Assembly: GCA_023512835.1 (NCBI GenBank)
Contig: CM042084.1
Span: 14,285,842 to 14,349,841, forward strand
Source of the DNA: Taxillus chinensis
Lineage: Eukaryota > Streptophyta > Magnoliopsida > Santalales > Loranthaceae
Length of the DNA stretch: 64,000 nucleotides
Direction: 5' to 3'
Below the pieces are notes generated by a model. That model did no database searches, had not been told where the DNA came from, and saw only the letters and a list, made by a program, of their open reading frames with translations. This document shows, in pieces, positions 35,701 through 47,304 of this stretch (its first letter is position 1; each line of letters opens with the position of its first letter). Made by a program: the position numbers and the translations under genes.

Positions 35701-38700
35701 AAAACAGAACAAAATGAAAACACAGAGAAACAGGCACCATAACTGTAAATAAAAAGTGATAGCAACAACAAAAAAAAGCTTAGGTTTGGTTACACTTATA
35801 AGCCAATAAAACCTCTTTATAGGTCATAAGCATTTTTTTCTACATGCTTACGCTTGTTTGTTATAAGGACATTTCTGTTTATAAGCATAAACACTCTCCT
35901 CCATACTTATCTTTACTAGTACAATGCACCTGCAATTTTTTATGGTGTGGGTTTGTTCTTTTATTTCCAAATATATCCTCTTCCACTTTATTGTTATTAA
36001 CTTCTAGACCTTAAGCTATCAAAAATAGAGTAAAACTACTTCTAATTGCAACAGCCACACAACTTTTGGAAACTGTTTTGCATGGGTCAATAAAAATTTA
36101 ACATTTCTTGAAGAAACTTATAACTAATTTTTAATTTATTCTTATAAGTCTATCTTGACCAAAAAAAGCCTATTATACTCTTAAAAGTATTATAAACTTA
36201 AGATTTATACTTTTATTAATCATTTCTTTTGCATGTATATTATAACGTATTTACTATCCAAACATTTTCTCTTACCTATAGATGGCTTATAAGTAGCATT
36301 ATTTAAACACATACCTCCTTATAAAAATAAAATATAAAAAAACTAAGCATATTTTATAAGCCTATCCAATGATCTATCTTTAGCCTTCTTAAAATTTCAA
36401 TAACTAAAAATCTCACTCCTAACCAGTGCATACATTTATCCACATCACATGTTCCCAAACCACCTTTGATGTCTTTGATTGAATAAATCAAAGCTACCCT
36501 TTGTTTGAACTCTATTCATTGGACCTCTAAAGATATTAACCTTACCAAAATTAATTTGGATTCCCAAAAAAGCATATTTGTTTACCATTAACAAATGATT
36601 ACCAAGATATTACAATGTAAATTTAAATAAACATGTAATGAAACTAATGGCCTATGCAACAGCATTACTATTGTTTTCTTATGATTTCAAGTTCGTACAT
36701 AAAAAACACATTTCACTATGGTAAAACATGTTCAAAGAAGACATCAAACTATTAAAATTGTTGTTTTGAAGTGTCTTCCACATTTAAAAGCTTGTCACAC
36801 TTCCAACAACAAAAAAAAAACATTGATAAACATATTGGTTAAAGAAATTCTAAAAAAAAAAACAAACAATACTAATAATAATATTAGAAATAATAATAAT
36901 AGATCAGGCTTTAAACGGAGACTAAAAATATTTTTCTATTTAAATTCTTCCTTATGAAAGAGTGAACCTTGGTGCACTAGTAGAGTAATTGCCTCGTAAC
37001 TAAGAGGTCACGGGTTCAAGTTGCAGGCAAGCCTCTTGCAATTAAAATTAATTGTAAGGTAAGGATGCATCCATATTCACTCATGTAGCCCGACTCCACC
37101 ACTCACGGGAGTTCAATACACCGGCTTTGCCAATTTTAAATTCTTCCTTGTGAACTTTGCATGCCCAAAGTACAGCTTAGTAGCAAGTAGCACGCATGAA
37201 CCTGATACGTGCTTGTTACAGGTGGGTCGTGGTCGTGCATAGTGCAGTCCTGTGTGTCGTGCGTAGTGCAGTGTGTGTGCGTGTCGTGCGTAGTTGTAGG
37301 GCTGTGTGGGTCATGGGTCGTTAGTCGTGGGGTGTGCCTGCATGGGTGCAGGGTTGTGTGGGTCGTTAGTCGTAGGTTGTGCCTGCGTGGGTCTGCTTGG
37401 GGCATGCCTGCGTGAGTTGTTGATAAGGCTATTATATAAAGCCAAATTAGAGTCTTAAATGGTATGAAATTGAATTCCTGAAAACTATTCTCCCTAATTG
37501 TATCTCTCTACTTCCCAATTCTCTCCCCAAATTCTTCCATATCATTTGGTATCAGAGCTATGCACATAGATACCCGAGGCAAGTCCAATGCTGAATTCCG
37601 CAATGAAGTAAACACCATCCTAGCCCGTCATGAGTCAAGCTTTGATCAAATCAATGCTGCCCTACAGACGGTCATGACGGACCTTCAAGCCCTACGTGCT
37701 GCAACGCATAGTCCAGTCGTGACGCCACCTGAAGTCAATCCATTTGCGCCCGCAGAGTCCTCCCACCGGCCAAACGCATCGTGTGCTCTTACCATCAACG
37801 AGCGCTCCCAACAACGCATCAAGCTGTCCTTCCCAAGGTTCAATGGGGAAGATCCTACGAGATGGGTCTACAAGGCAGAACAATATTTTGAATTCCAACA
37901 TATTGTGCCAGACGAACAAGTTCAACTAGCGTCTTTTCACCTGGAAGGCATTGCAGTCCAATGGCATCGGTGGTTAGCAAAATTCAAGGGACCACTTACG
38001 TGGGATGAATTCACCAAGGCTGTCCTTCGCCGGTTCGGCCCCATTGAGTATGAAAATCTGTCTGAAGCCTTGTGTCGACTCAAACAAACCTCAACAGTAG
38101 CAGCTTACCAGGAGGCCTTTGAGAAACTTTCCCATCAAGTTGACGGCCTGTCGGACAATTTCCTGACTAATTGCTTTATTGGTGGACTTAAGGATGAGGT
38201 TCGCTTGGATATCAAGATCAAGCAGCCCAGTTCCCTTGTAGATGCCATCGGAGTAGCTCGTCTTATCGAGGAGCGAAATCAATTACAAACAAGGCTGGCT
38301 CAACCTTTCTGCCCCATGTCATCGCCAACTACACCTACACCAAAGGTAAGCTCCAATACAACAAGTGGCATACTTGGACCCCCACCAACCCAGCGTGGGA
38401 ATCCAACTTCTAATTCTTCTGCTACTACATTTCATCGGATCACCAACCAAGAAGCGCGGGAACGTCGCGAGAAGGGATTATGCTATTATTGTGATGCAAA
38501 GTTCATTCCAGGTCATCGATGTGAACGTTCTCAATTGTCATGTTCCGCCAGAACCAGGAGGTGGATAGACTGATTTTTTTCCTTGAGGACAAGGAACTGT
38601 AAGCGGGGGGGAATGATACGTGCTTGTTACAGGTGGGTCGTGGTCGTGCATAGTGCAGTCCTGTGTGTGCGTGTGTCGTGCGTAGTTGTAGGGCTGTGTG

Positions 38701-39853
38701 GGTCGTGGGTCGTTAGTCGTGGGTTGTGCCTGTGTGGGTGCAGGGCTGTGTGGGTCGTTAGTCGTGGGTTGTGCCTGCGTGGGTCTGCTTGGGGGCGTGT
38801 TTGCGTGAGTTGTTGATAAGGCTATTATATAAAGCCAAATTAGAGTCTTAAATGGTATGAAATTGAATTCTTGAAAACTATCCTCCCTAATTGTATCTCT
38901 CTGCTTCCCAATTCTCTTCCCAAATTCTTCCGTATCAGAACCCTAGCAGCATAGGTGTTCAAAACACAGCAAGGCCGCCTACTTGCTCATATCACTCACT
39001 CTCATTTGATAAGAAGCGATTTTGATCTTTCCTTTTCTCAATTTAGCCCAAAGTACCCACAAATAGAAATCCATACATTTACTCACAAACCCAAACACAT
39101 CAAACCTACTGACTCTACTATAGTAAGACTTGGAAACTACAAACAATCGATTTAACTACAGTTACCATGCAATAAAAACTCGTAAACTAATCCATGGCAA
39201 TATGACCAACCAACATCATAATGGGAGAAGTTACAATTACATTCACATACACATATCATATCCTAATCATATGATACACAATCTCTATAAATCATTTAGT
39301 ACTAACCAGCGATTTCAGGTTTCGGAGGTTTAGGAATATTGTAATGTTTGTAAATTGGCTCCATGATTTTCTTAAAGGGAGGAAGGGCCTTTTTCTGTTC
39401 AATTAACTCTTTGATCTCCGCATAGATTTCCTAGCATCATAGGGAAAAATTAAAAAAGAAAAGTTTAAAAACACTTTAAGCATGGGGGGAAATTCAAAGA
39501 CTAGATATTTGCAACAAGAAACTACAACAATGAGCATAATCTATGTCACAAATGTATCCAAAACAAAATACAATGTTGATGTTGATGGCCAGTCAAACCA
39601 CAATAGAACCCGTTTGGGTTTCTCACAAAAATATTATAAATCCAACAGAACCCTTCTGGTCCAATATCTACATAATGTAAAAGAAGCTAATTAAATTCAA
39701 AAGAAGATTAAATAAATAAGAAGGCTGCCTAGCATTTATGTCTTCAAGAAATTTTGGTTGTTACTTGTTAAACTACATAAAACAAAATAAAATCAAGCCT
39801 ACCAGCATGTCTTGCTTTCCAAGATCTTCATCACTACACATATCAAGATCCAT
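29714..39853 (-). CDS. TPR10-like: Ankyrin-repeat and TPR protein, TPR10-like (510 aa, 14 coding exons)
   Basis: Minus-strand exons: 39803-39853 (ATG at 39853), 39307-39430, 35622-35690, 35386-35541, 34626-34724, 33516-33641, 32839-32984, 32252-32338, 32032-32157, 31227-31379, 30798-30899, 30331-30501, 30157-30236, 29714-29756 (stop TAG). Every junction is GT/AG, and phases agree throughout, giving 1,533 nt. The N-terminus (MDLDMCSDEDLGKQDMLEIY) is acidic, then Lys/Pro-rich. Residues about 60-380 hold ankyrin repeats (GLSILHTAARQGHDEICSYL, SALHLAAESG, TPLCSAASNNQEKALELLIH). Residues about 383-497 form TPR helices (GDKAYNAKKYISAMIWYEQ, AAKSFEKACQLEPEE). Arabidopsis TPR10 has the same architecture; such proteins are thought to act as chaperone-linked adaptors (family knowledge). 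The second intron (35691-39306) has taken in a SINE and a TR-GAG element without breaking splice sites. Confidence 0.87.
34405..34553. repeat. Direct repeats in intron 5 of the TPR10-like gene
   Basis: The phrase CATTTCCATTTGCAGAACAA followed by CCAATTTAT occurs three times, twice preceded by AAAGCTACGCTAGAT. Intronic and non-coding. Confidence 0.8.
36959..37135 (+). mobile_element. tRNA-derived SINE (Au-SINE-like) with 19-bp TSD
   Basis: This 177 bp element begins near AGTGAACCTTGGTGCACTAG and contains an A-box-like region (GCACTAGTAGAGTAATTGCC) and a B-box (GGTTCAAGTT). It goes on with CAAGCCTCTTGCAATT and GGTAAGG, and ends CACCGGCTTTGCC, following the plan of the widespread angiosperm Au-type SINE. 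TTAAATTCTTCCTTATGAA (36940-36958) and TTAAATTCTTCCTTGTGAA (37136-37154) flank it, a 19-bp target duplication with one mismatch. It lies inside the large intron of the TPR10-like gene. Confidence 0.88.
37203..38937 (+). mobile_element. Complete gag-only LTR retrotransposon (TR-GAG type) with 5-bp TSD
   Basis: The 1,735 bp element has LTRs at 37203-37544 (342 bp) and 38614-38937 (324 bp), both beginning TGATACGTGC and ending TATCA. They differ mainly by about 18 bp within a GTGT/CGTGCGTAG-rich stretch. GAACC flanks both sides (37198-37202, 38938-38942). The primer-binding site TGGTATCAGAGC lies at 37547-37558 and the polypurine tract AGCGGGGGGGAA at 38602-38613. Between gag and the tract only F-L-E-D-K-E-L-stop (38579-38602) remains, like the end of a gypsy Pol, so this looks like an internal-deletion derivative of an autonomous Ty3/gypsy. 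It sits antisense in the TPR10-like intron. Confidence 0.95.
37560..38573 (+). CDS. gag: Ty3/gypsy Gag polyprotein of the TR-GAG element (337 aa)
   Basis: The frame is intact. An N-terminal helical region (about 10-50) is followed by a Pro-rich linker. The retrotransposon Gag domain (about 88-235) contains FPRFNGEDPTRWVYKAEQYF, WHRWLAKF, TWDEFTKAVLRRFGP, QTSTVAAYQEAFEKL and FIGGLKDEVR. A Ser/Thr/Pro linker leads to a zinc knuckle near 308-321 (CYYCDAKFIPGHRC), the variant common in plant chromoviruses. The protein would package element RNA into virus-like particles; protease, RT and integrase must come from elsewhere. It ends 17 residues after the knuckle, where protease would begin in an autonomous element. 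The start lies just after the primer-binding site. Confidence 0.93.
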   Translation: MHIDTRGKSNAEFRNEVNTILARHESSFDQINAALQTVMTDLQALRAATHSPVVTPPEVNPFAPAESSHRPNASCALTINERSQQRIKLSFPRFNGEDPTRWVYKAEQYFEFQHIVPDEQVQLASFHLEGIAVQWHRWLAKFKGPLTWDEFTKAVLRRFGPIEYENLSEALCRLKQTSTVAAYQEAFEKLSHQVDGLSDNFLTNCFIGGLKDEVRLDIKIKQPSSLVDAIGVARLIEERNQLQTRLAQPFCPMSSPTTPTPKVSSNTTSGILGPPPTQRGNPTSNSSATTFHRITNQEARERREKGLCYYCDAKFIPGHRCERSQLSCSARTRRWID

Positions 39854-41140
39854 TTAGAAATATCTGCAAAAATTAATAAATAAATAAATTGCAAACACAA
39901 ATGTTTTGGCATAAAAATAAACCAATTTGACCGAGTGAACAAGAAAGACAAAATGTGCCTCCCTTCAAAAAAATATATATTTATGAGCATGCTACTTGTG
40001 AGGGCAGGTATTTAGTTCGGTTTTTACTTATTTAGCATGTAGTTTGCTCCAACTATAGGGTCGCATAGTAATGGTAGGTTTCATACATTAATTTTCCAAC
40101 AGTATACACAAACGACTATATGAAGAACACACATCATTGGGCTGCACAAGACCTTCTCTGGCAAAACCACAATTTTCCAAGATTATGAAAAAATTGTCAT
40201 TCGAGTCTTAACTCAGATTCTGCTTTATAGCTTTGGTGTAGTCCACTGTATTCTGCCTTTATTTTAACTGGGGAAAAACCCATTGCTACTTTAAGCTTAT
40301 ACCAAAAAGGAAAGAACCAGCAATTATGAGCCCATCTTTTACAAGGGAATAGGATGAGTAAAATCATTTTACTGGCCCTTTTGCCAAGAGGGGACTTTAA
40401 TTTTCTTTTCTTCCCACAAGGTGGCATAATAGCATTATGCAGGTAACTGAGTCGAAGAATGTTACAGAATTTACATACTCATAATAAATCTTTCCCCTAC
40501 ATTACTTTTTTGTTGGTATGATTCGGTCTAATTTTAGGAAAAGATTAATCATTCTTGATTAAACATTTTTGTTTGGTTGTAACATACAAAAGATTAAGCT
40601 TTACTTATAAGTTTTTCTCGGAGGAAAAAACATTCTTATGACATTGCTCCAAACAATTCTTCAAAAACACAACCAAAATAAAAGAACAGCAAAAACAAAA
40701 AAACAGTAAATAACTAAATATACACAAGGAAGCCTAAAAACACATAAGAGTATGAACAGTTAAAACAAACATCAATCAACCTCTATAACACACCGAAGGA
40801 TTATCCATTATAACGGAAAAGAAGAGCCTGAGAACACACAACAGAGGGAATGATTAAATTTGAACCCATAACTATAGAGAGGACTACATTTGACAATGTA
40901 TCGGAAGTCACCATAGAACACATACAAAAAAAACTCGTCTGGTACCATTTGATAATTATGAACATAACTAGACAACAATCGTTCGATGGAAAAGAAATCC
41001 CAACAGATCAAGGAGGACGTACCTGCTATATGAATTGTTCTTGCTTCGAAGCCGTCTCCGCACTGGCGAGGCAGGAAGATTTGAGGGAACGTGGCAGTGC
41101 GAGGAGAAGGAAAATAGGACCGAGGCTAATATATTTTATA
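39803..41140 (-). promoter_or_regulatory. 5' UTR exon and leader intron of the TPR10-like gene
   Basis: A non-coding first exon is inferred at 41023 to about 41140. Its minus strand ends CATATAGCAG before a GTACGT donor at 41022. The leader intron ends with TTTTTGCAG before 39863, ten bases upstream of the start codon at 39853. A leader intron of 1.16 kb is common in plant housekeeping genes. Confidence 0.55.
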
Positions 41141-41770
41141 AAAAAAAAAAAAAAAAAGGGCTGCACTCCAATCTCGACCGCACGTCCGGCATCGATTGAC
41201 GGGAATGAATCACCCCGAATTCTCATGGTTTATGAGGGTTTATTTCCGATTCTACCAATGACTAGCCCACTATATTACCAAACATATTGCGTCCCCTCTG
41301 TTTGTCCCCTGACCCACTTTGTTTGTTTGTTCTTAAACAAAATTTTAAAAAAAAAAAACGAAAGACAAAATGTGTATGGTTTGTTCTTGTCTGTTCCCTT
41401 CCAGCCTTGGTTTTTTTACTTGTTTAGTTTGAAGTTCTTCTTTTTTCTGGGCATGTTACCTTATATTTTTCACAAACTAAATGGAATATTCTTGCAACGA
41501 CTGATCCTTACGAAAAATTAGACAAACTTGAAGTCAAAACTAATTACATGGAGATCCAGCAGTCAGTTGGTCGTGTCTACCTTTTTGCGAAAGATTTCAA
41601 GTTTTTATTAAGCAGTTTGGAAAATTTGGTAAAAAAAACTCCAGCCTAAAACTTCCACCCCGCGTTTCTGGTGCTTTCCTAGAACCTCCTGCCTACCTTC
41701 AGTCTCAAAGTAACAATGCCTAACTTCCACTTCGCACTTAGACCCTGTCTAGCTTCGTGTGAGAGAGACA
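39864..41770. other. Leader intron and shared upstream region between TPR10-like and the SABRE pseudogene
   Basis: 39864-41022 is intronic. 41140-41770 lies between two head-to-head loci. A 41140-41157 poly-A tract and T-rich DNA were the only features noticed. Confidence 0.4.
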
Positions 41771-42803
41771 CTTTGCCGTGGGAACCAATACTGTACCAGA
41801 AGAAGAAGCTGTAAGTAATCCTCCATACAAGTCCGAAAATGTGAGTATTGACTCATCAACCATGAGTGTTAGTGCTCATGATTTAGCTTGGGTTTTTAAA
41901 TTTTGGAACATAAATTACATTCCTCCTCATAAGTTGCGTACATTTTCTCGGTCGGTGGCCACGATTTGGAATCCCAAGGATTGCTAGGTCAGGAAATTTG
42001 TTATTAGACAAAGTGATGACAGAATTTATGCTGCGTATAGATGCAGCACCAGCTTGTATAAGACATGTGCCTCTACATGATGATGATCCTGCCAAAGGAC
42101 TGATATGTAAGATTGTGAAGTTAGAACATGAAATGTATTATAGCCGGGGAAAGCGAAAGTACACTTTTGAATGCAACCGTGATGCTCTGGATCTTGTTTA
42201 TCAGTGCCTGGACCTTCATGTGCCCGAGGCATACTCGAAAAGACCTGTGAGGTCCGAATTCGTAAAGAGGAATGAGTTTGATGAACATATGAGGTCAGAC
42301 CCAAGTGATGATGATGGGTGTAATGTGCAACTAAATGATAATTGTCAACGTGTGTGTCTTTGTTTATCGTCTGAAGCTTCTATGGACGATTGAGAATAGA
42401 GATGCTGTTTGGTCATTTGTTGGTGGAATATCCAAAGCTTTTAAACGTTCGAAACCTTCTCCTTCTCGACAGTATGCACAGAGGAAGTTGCTTGAAAAGG
42501 CCCAAGTATTTATTGGTTCTGAAGCAGTTCATGATGATATTTCTAAACTCCCTTCTTTGAGTCACAGTGAAAATTTGCCTTCTCCAAGACATGCAGAAAC
42601 TTCAGAATTTCATTTGTCTCCATCACATTCAGTTAAAATGGATAACTCATCATCGGTTGCTGCTGGTATGGTAGTTTCTTTGATTTTTTTTTCTTTGTTG
42701 TCCATATATGGCAGCAACATGTACAGGAGTACTGGTGTTTTACTAAATTAATCTGTAATGAATCATGAGTCTGATTTGAATTATATTGGAAACGAATTTA
42801 CTT

Positions 42804-42910
42804 AAACAGTTTTGCCCATCTTCCCTCCCCTCATTCCCTAATTTAATTGCCAGAAAAGTGTGGACTTGTTAAGCTAAACAGTTTTGCCCATCTTCCCTCC
42901 CCTCATTCCC
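42804..42910. repeat. 36 bp direct duplication in the SABRE pseudogene
   Basis: AAACAGTTTTGCCCATCTTC plus CCTCCCCTCATTCCC occurs at 42804-42839 and again at 42875-42910, about 70 bp apart, in an intron. Confidence 0.9.
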
Positions 42911-45723
42911 ATCCTGAAGCTGCATCTCTTCATGCATGCATGTCTGCATGAATGCTTTCGAAAGCTGTAACCTGTCTTCTTGTACAGGGTAGGTTTCTGC
43001 TTGCTGCTGTTAGTGGCAGTGTTTTAGCTCTTTCATTTCATTCCGTCCTCCAAGTTGGCCATGTGATCATTGAACAACTTGGCACTGGAAACATACATAT
43101 TCCTGAATGCAGACCTGAAATGACATGAAATCGCTTGGAATTCTCTGTGATGCTAGTGCAAGTGCAGGCTCATGTTGCCCCAACAGATGTTGATCTTGGG
43201 GCTACACTACAGTGGCTTCCAAAAATTCGTAAGAGCTCTCCAAAAGTTAAGCGTACAGGTGCATTACTAGAACGGGTATTTATGCCCTGTGATATGTATT
43301 TCCAGTATACAAAATACAAAGGTGGAACTCCCGATTTGAAGGTAGATATGGCTTTCACTAGTGGCTGTCCATTGCATATATATATATATATTCCAATATT
43401 TTTCTATTTTTTGTCTGGTAGCTGTTAACGCTGCTTTCTTCTGTTTTAAAAACATATAATTTTATATATTTATTTGTCAAGTTTCTTTGTTTTGTACACT
43501 AGCATAGCTTTTTTCTTACTGCCACAGGTGAAGCCTTTGAAAGAACTTATTTTCAATTCTGAGGATATAACGGCAACAATGACTTCTCGACAGATCAAAG
43601 TTATGCGAAATGTTTTAGAAAATCTCCTCTTTGCACGGCTTCCCAAGTAAGGATTTGAGAAATTTTGCATTTTCTTCTCACTGCTAACTTGTGGTTTTCT
43701 TGCTCCTGTTTTTATTCAAATATTTTCGTTGTGAAGCTTTGTATCTTTTGTTGGCACTCTTTTTTAAAATAAAAACACTGATGGTGGGCATGAATTATTT
43801 GATTTGCGTTCCAGTATTGAAAATTTTCATTACTTCTTTCTTGTTTGTACGTTAGTGATTTTGTGATTCTTCTATATGAGGAAACATGTTCCTGGTTTTT
43901 TTTTTTTAAGGAAACAATAAATACGAATTTTCTAGTGTTATCGGAACGTCTTTGTGAGCTTATTTATGTATGCACATTACTTCTATACATCTATCTTGTA
44001 GATAAACGTGTGTGCATGGTATATTAAGTTATTAGTCAGTGTAATTGAAACTGCCTGAACTATTTTAGGTGCAAGGACTGATGAATGAGCTTGGAAATGT
44101 ACAAAAATGTAGAAAAGTGGCTTCTGCATCATTGAGGGCGGCATTACAAAAAGCTGTGGATAGGAATAAAAGACCCTCCTATGCCATATCCTTACAGATT
44201 AAGAAAGTGGTGTGGACAATGCTTGTGGATGGGAAACCCTTGGCTGAAGCTGAGATAAATGACATGGTGAAATTCGATATGATAAAAGCAATGCTCTGTA
44301 ACTGTCTAGTGCCCTCTGCTTTTCCTCTGCTTAACCTAGCTTGTATTGTGAGCAAAAAAGTATTAAAAATCTTCGAGGATAATGTTGTGGTATATGTCTT
44401 TGCAACTTAAATACCCTTTTGGGTGTTGGCTTGCGGATAAGAGAGCCATTGTGAGGATGTCATGCACATGTATGCAACAGGGAGGTTACCTCTGTCCTTG
44501 ATCACTTGATTGTTTACGCTGCTCTTCGACTTTCTAGTATCAATTACTGTTCAACATAAGCACTCATAGCTCCAAAAAAAGTGCAAATAAAGTAAAATAA
44601 ACAAATCCACCATAAGTCCTCTTAAATTCTAGTAAGCCATACGTCAACAGGCTTTGCAGTTTGTATTTGTTCTTGATGCTGAATGTAGAATGGCCTTTTT
44701 CTTTCAAAAGAGATGTATCTAGAAGGCTTTTGTGTAGGCACTGAAATTCAGTTTGCTGTGGTTTGGGAATTTTACTCTATCCCCACGATTGAATTGCGAT
44801 TGGAAATATGACAATACCTGGTAGGGGATGTCCCCTTATGAGTTTTTTTTGTTGTATGTTTTGAAGGGGTGGGGAATGGGAATGTTGTTATAGGATACAG
44901 AGATTACAAACTATAAAAAGTCATGATAACCTATTTATCTCGTCTACAGTTGGTTCTGTAAGGCACAGCTAGTACTGGAAATTTAGAAGAAAATTTGGAA
45001 AAGAAACACATGAATCATGAAAAAATAGCTGGACAAAAGACTCCTTTTGCACCAATGTGCAGATCATATAGGAATTCAAGAATTTAATGTTGCCTCTAAC
45101 TAAAGCTTGTTTCCTAGAACTAATGTTCTATCAAAAAGTGCTCTTTAAATTAATGCGTTTTTTATGTTAAAATATATTTCTTGCTTTTTTTTGTTTTTAT
45201 TCTTATTGATTTTGTTTTTTGCTCATTAATGGAAACTTTGGAGCATTTGTATTGCAAACTGCTTATACAGTTCTGAATTTCATGGATTTATGATTTTGTG
45301 CGGGATTACAAAGATGTTGGTGCAGCTCGGTTTACCCCTAAGTACTTTGTTGTAAGAAACTGTTTGCCTAATGCCAAATCTGATATGCTTTTGTCAGTGT
45401 GGAATCCTCCTCCTGAATGGGGAAAGTATGAACCTGGGCCTATTTAGATGTAGCTTTGCACTTTTTCCATGTTTAATGTACTTAGTGTTGTAGGGTATTT
45501 GGAAACTAATTTACTCAGAGAGTTTGTAAAATTTGTCTAGTAACTCTACTGTGCTGCCATGCGGATCACATTTCTGAAAGAACATTGTTCTTGTACTATG
45601 GAATTTGCAAAGCTTGTTGAGATCTTTTTCCCTGTCATATTTTTAGTTTATAAGCAAATAATTTGTTTAACTTGTGGATCCTGTATGTGATTATGCTGCT
45701 TCTGATCTTGCATGGATCATTTG

Positions 45724-45729
<6 letters not shown>

Positions 45730-45780
<51 letters not shown>
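45730..45780. repeat. Compound (CT)n(GT)n microsatellite
   Basis: About 17 CT units run directly into about 8 GT units in an intron of the SABRE pseudogene. Confidence 0.97.
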
Positions 45781-47247
45781 TTCAATAATGTGGCATGGTC
45801 AGTTTAGTGTCGTGGTTGTGGTTGCGGTTGGATGTTGGCTCTTGCTGCTGTAGAAAGGAGTGTTTAGAAAATGAAACTGAGGCAGGGTTTGAAGTCTGGG
45901 CTGAACGAAACTCCAACTTGAACACAATTGAACAGGCACTAATTAGGGTCCCTCATCAGGAACTCCAACTTTTGTATCTTGATGTATCACATCTTTGGAC
46001 CTCGCACCAGTCTTTCAGTTTGTGTTGATTGTCTGGTTTTTAATGGATGCGAGATTTAATATTTTTAAGTTTATTTTGTAAAATCATTGCATCTTTGACA
46101 ACAATGACCCAAAAACCATCTAGTGAGATGAATGACATACTATCTGATGGGAGCATTAGCTTGAAAAGTTAATTTTGTTCTTGCAGAACAGTTATGCTTA
46201 GGGTAGATGCAAAGCAGGGTGCTCCAAAGGATGGATGCTCACCTTTGAAACTTTTCCAGGTACTCTGTCTGTTTTCTGTATTATTCCTTCTCAAATAACA
46301 AATTCGGCTTTAAAGTATCGTGGCCACGCATTCTTAATGGATCTTGATTTGAAATGTAAAAGAATTTGTATCGTGTAACACCTTCTGGTTCATCTACGTT
46401 ACAGGTAGAGATCTACCCCCTGAAGATACATTTGACGGAGTCAATGTACAAAATGATGAGGGAATACTTTTTCCCAGAAGAAGAACACGACTCTCAAAGG
46501 CGACAGGTTTGTCCACTAATTTAACTATTATGGAATGTCCAAAAACATTTGAACTTGCAGATTTCACTATTCAATGGCAGAAGATAAGATGAGTGATATG
46601 ATTATATGATTTGCAGGAAGTTTGGAAGGTTCATCTATCCTTGAAGCTTCTGCGTCAAACATCCAGTCATTGAAGGATCCTGAGGTGGTTTTCACATTAA
46701 GTGCCTCCATAATACTCTTGTCCTTCCATATTAATTGATTCTGTAGTAAGAAACAATTTGAATAATTTTTCAATTATCTAATAGTTTCCTTTTAGGTCTT
46801 CTCTATCGTGTGTGTCTATATATATATATATATGAGTTTTGTAATCTTTCAGTGAATAAGAAAGAGAAGTTATTTTTTCTATTCTCAACTTGATATCACC
46901 ATCAAACCCTAACTAATTAACGATTCTTTCCAATTATAACACAGTTGTTCTTAAGATAGTTAATAATTCAGTGTAGCATAATCAAACCAAGCATGTTGAA
47001 CTTAATAGAAATTATATTAAAGATAATCTAAATTCTACTATAGTTGAGGTTTTTTATATTAAGAGAGCATATCAACTTGATATATTGATACATGTGGTTT
47101 TTAGTATTTCATTTCATATGTTGTTGTCCAAGTTAGACATGTATGATATCTATGCACCAACTTGAGAGAGTTGAAACAAATTTTTAATTATCAAAATTGT
47201 CAAATATATATAATTATTTTATATATATTTATTTTTTTTAGGTCTTC

Positions 47248-47250
<3 letters not shown>

Positions 47251-47299
<49 letters not shown>
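47251..47299. repeat. (AT)n microsatellite
   Basis: About 24 AT units. A related segment with a shorter (TA)n run and the same GGTCTTCTCT...TTTGTAATCTTTCA flanks occurs at about 46795-46870, so the two regions are diverged copies of one repeat. Confidence 0.95.

Positions 47300-47304
<5 letters not shown>

Noticed and set aside
37136..38816. Cys/Val-rich and His/Thr-rich frames in the TR-GAG LTRs (37209-37415, 38583-38816, 37136-37405)
   Set aside because: They are by-products of the GTGTGGGTCGT-type LTR sequence and occur in both LTRs and on both strands.
39302..39430. A separate 59-residue protein ending with TAG at 39302-39304
   Set aside because: A GTTAGT donor at 39306 joins in phase to the ankyrin exon at 35690, and the whole model then stays open for 510 codons.
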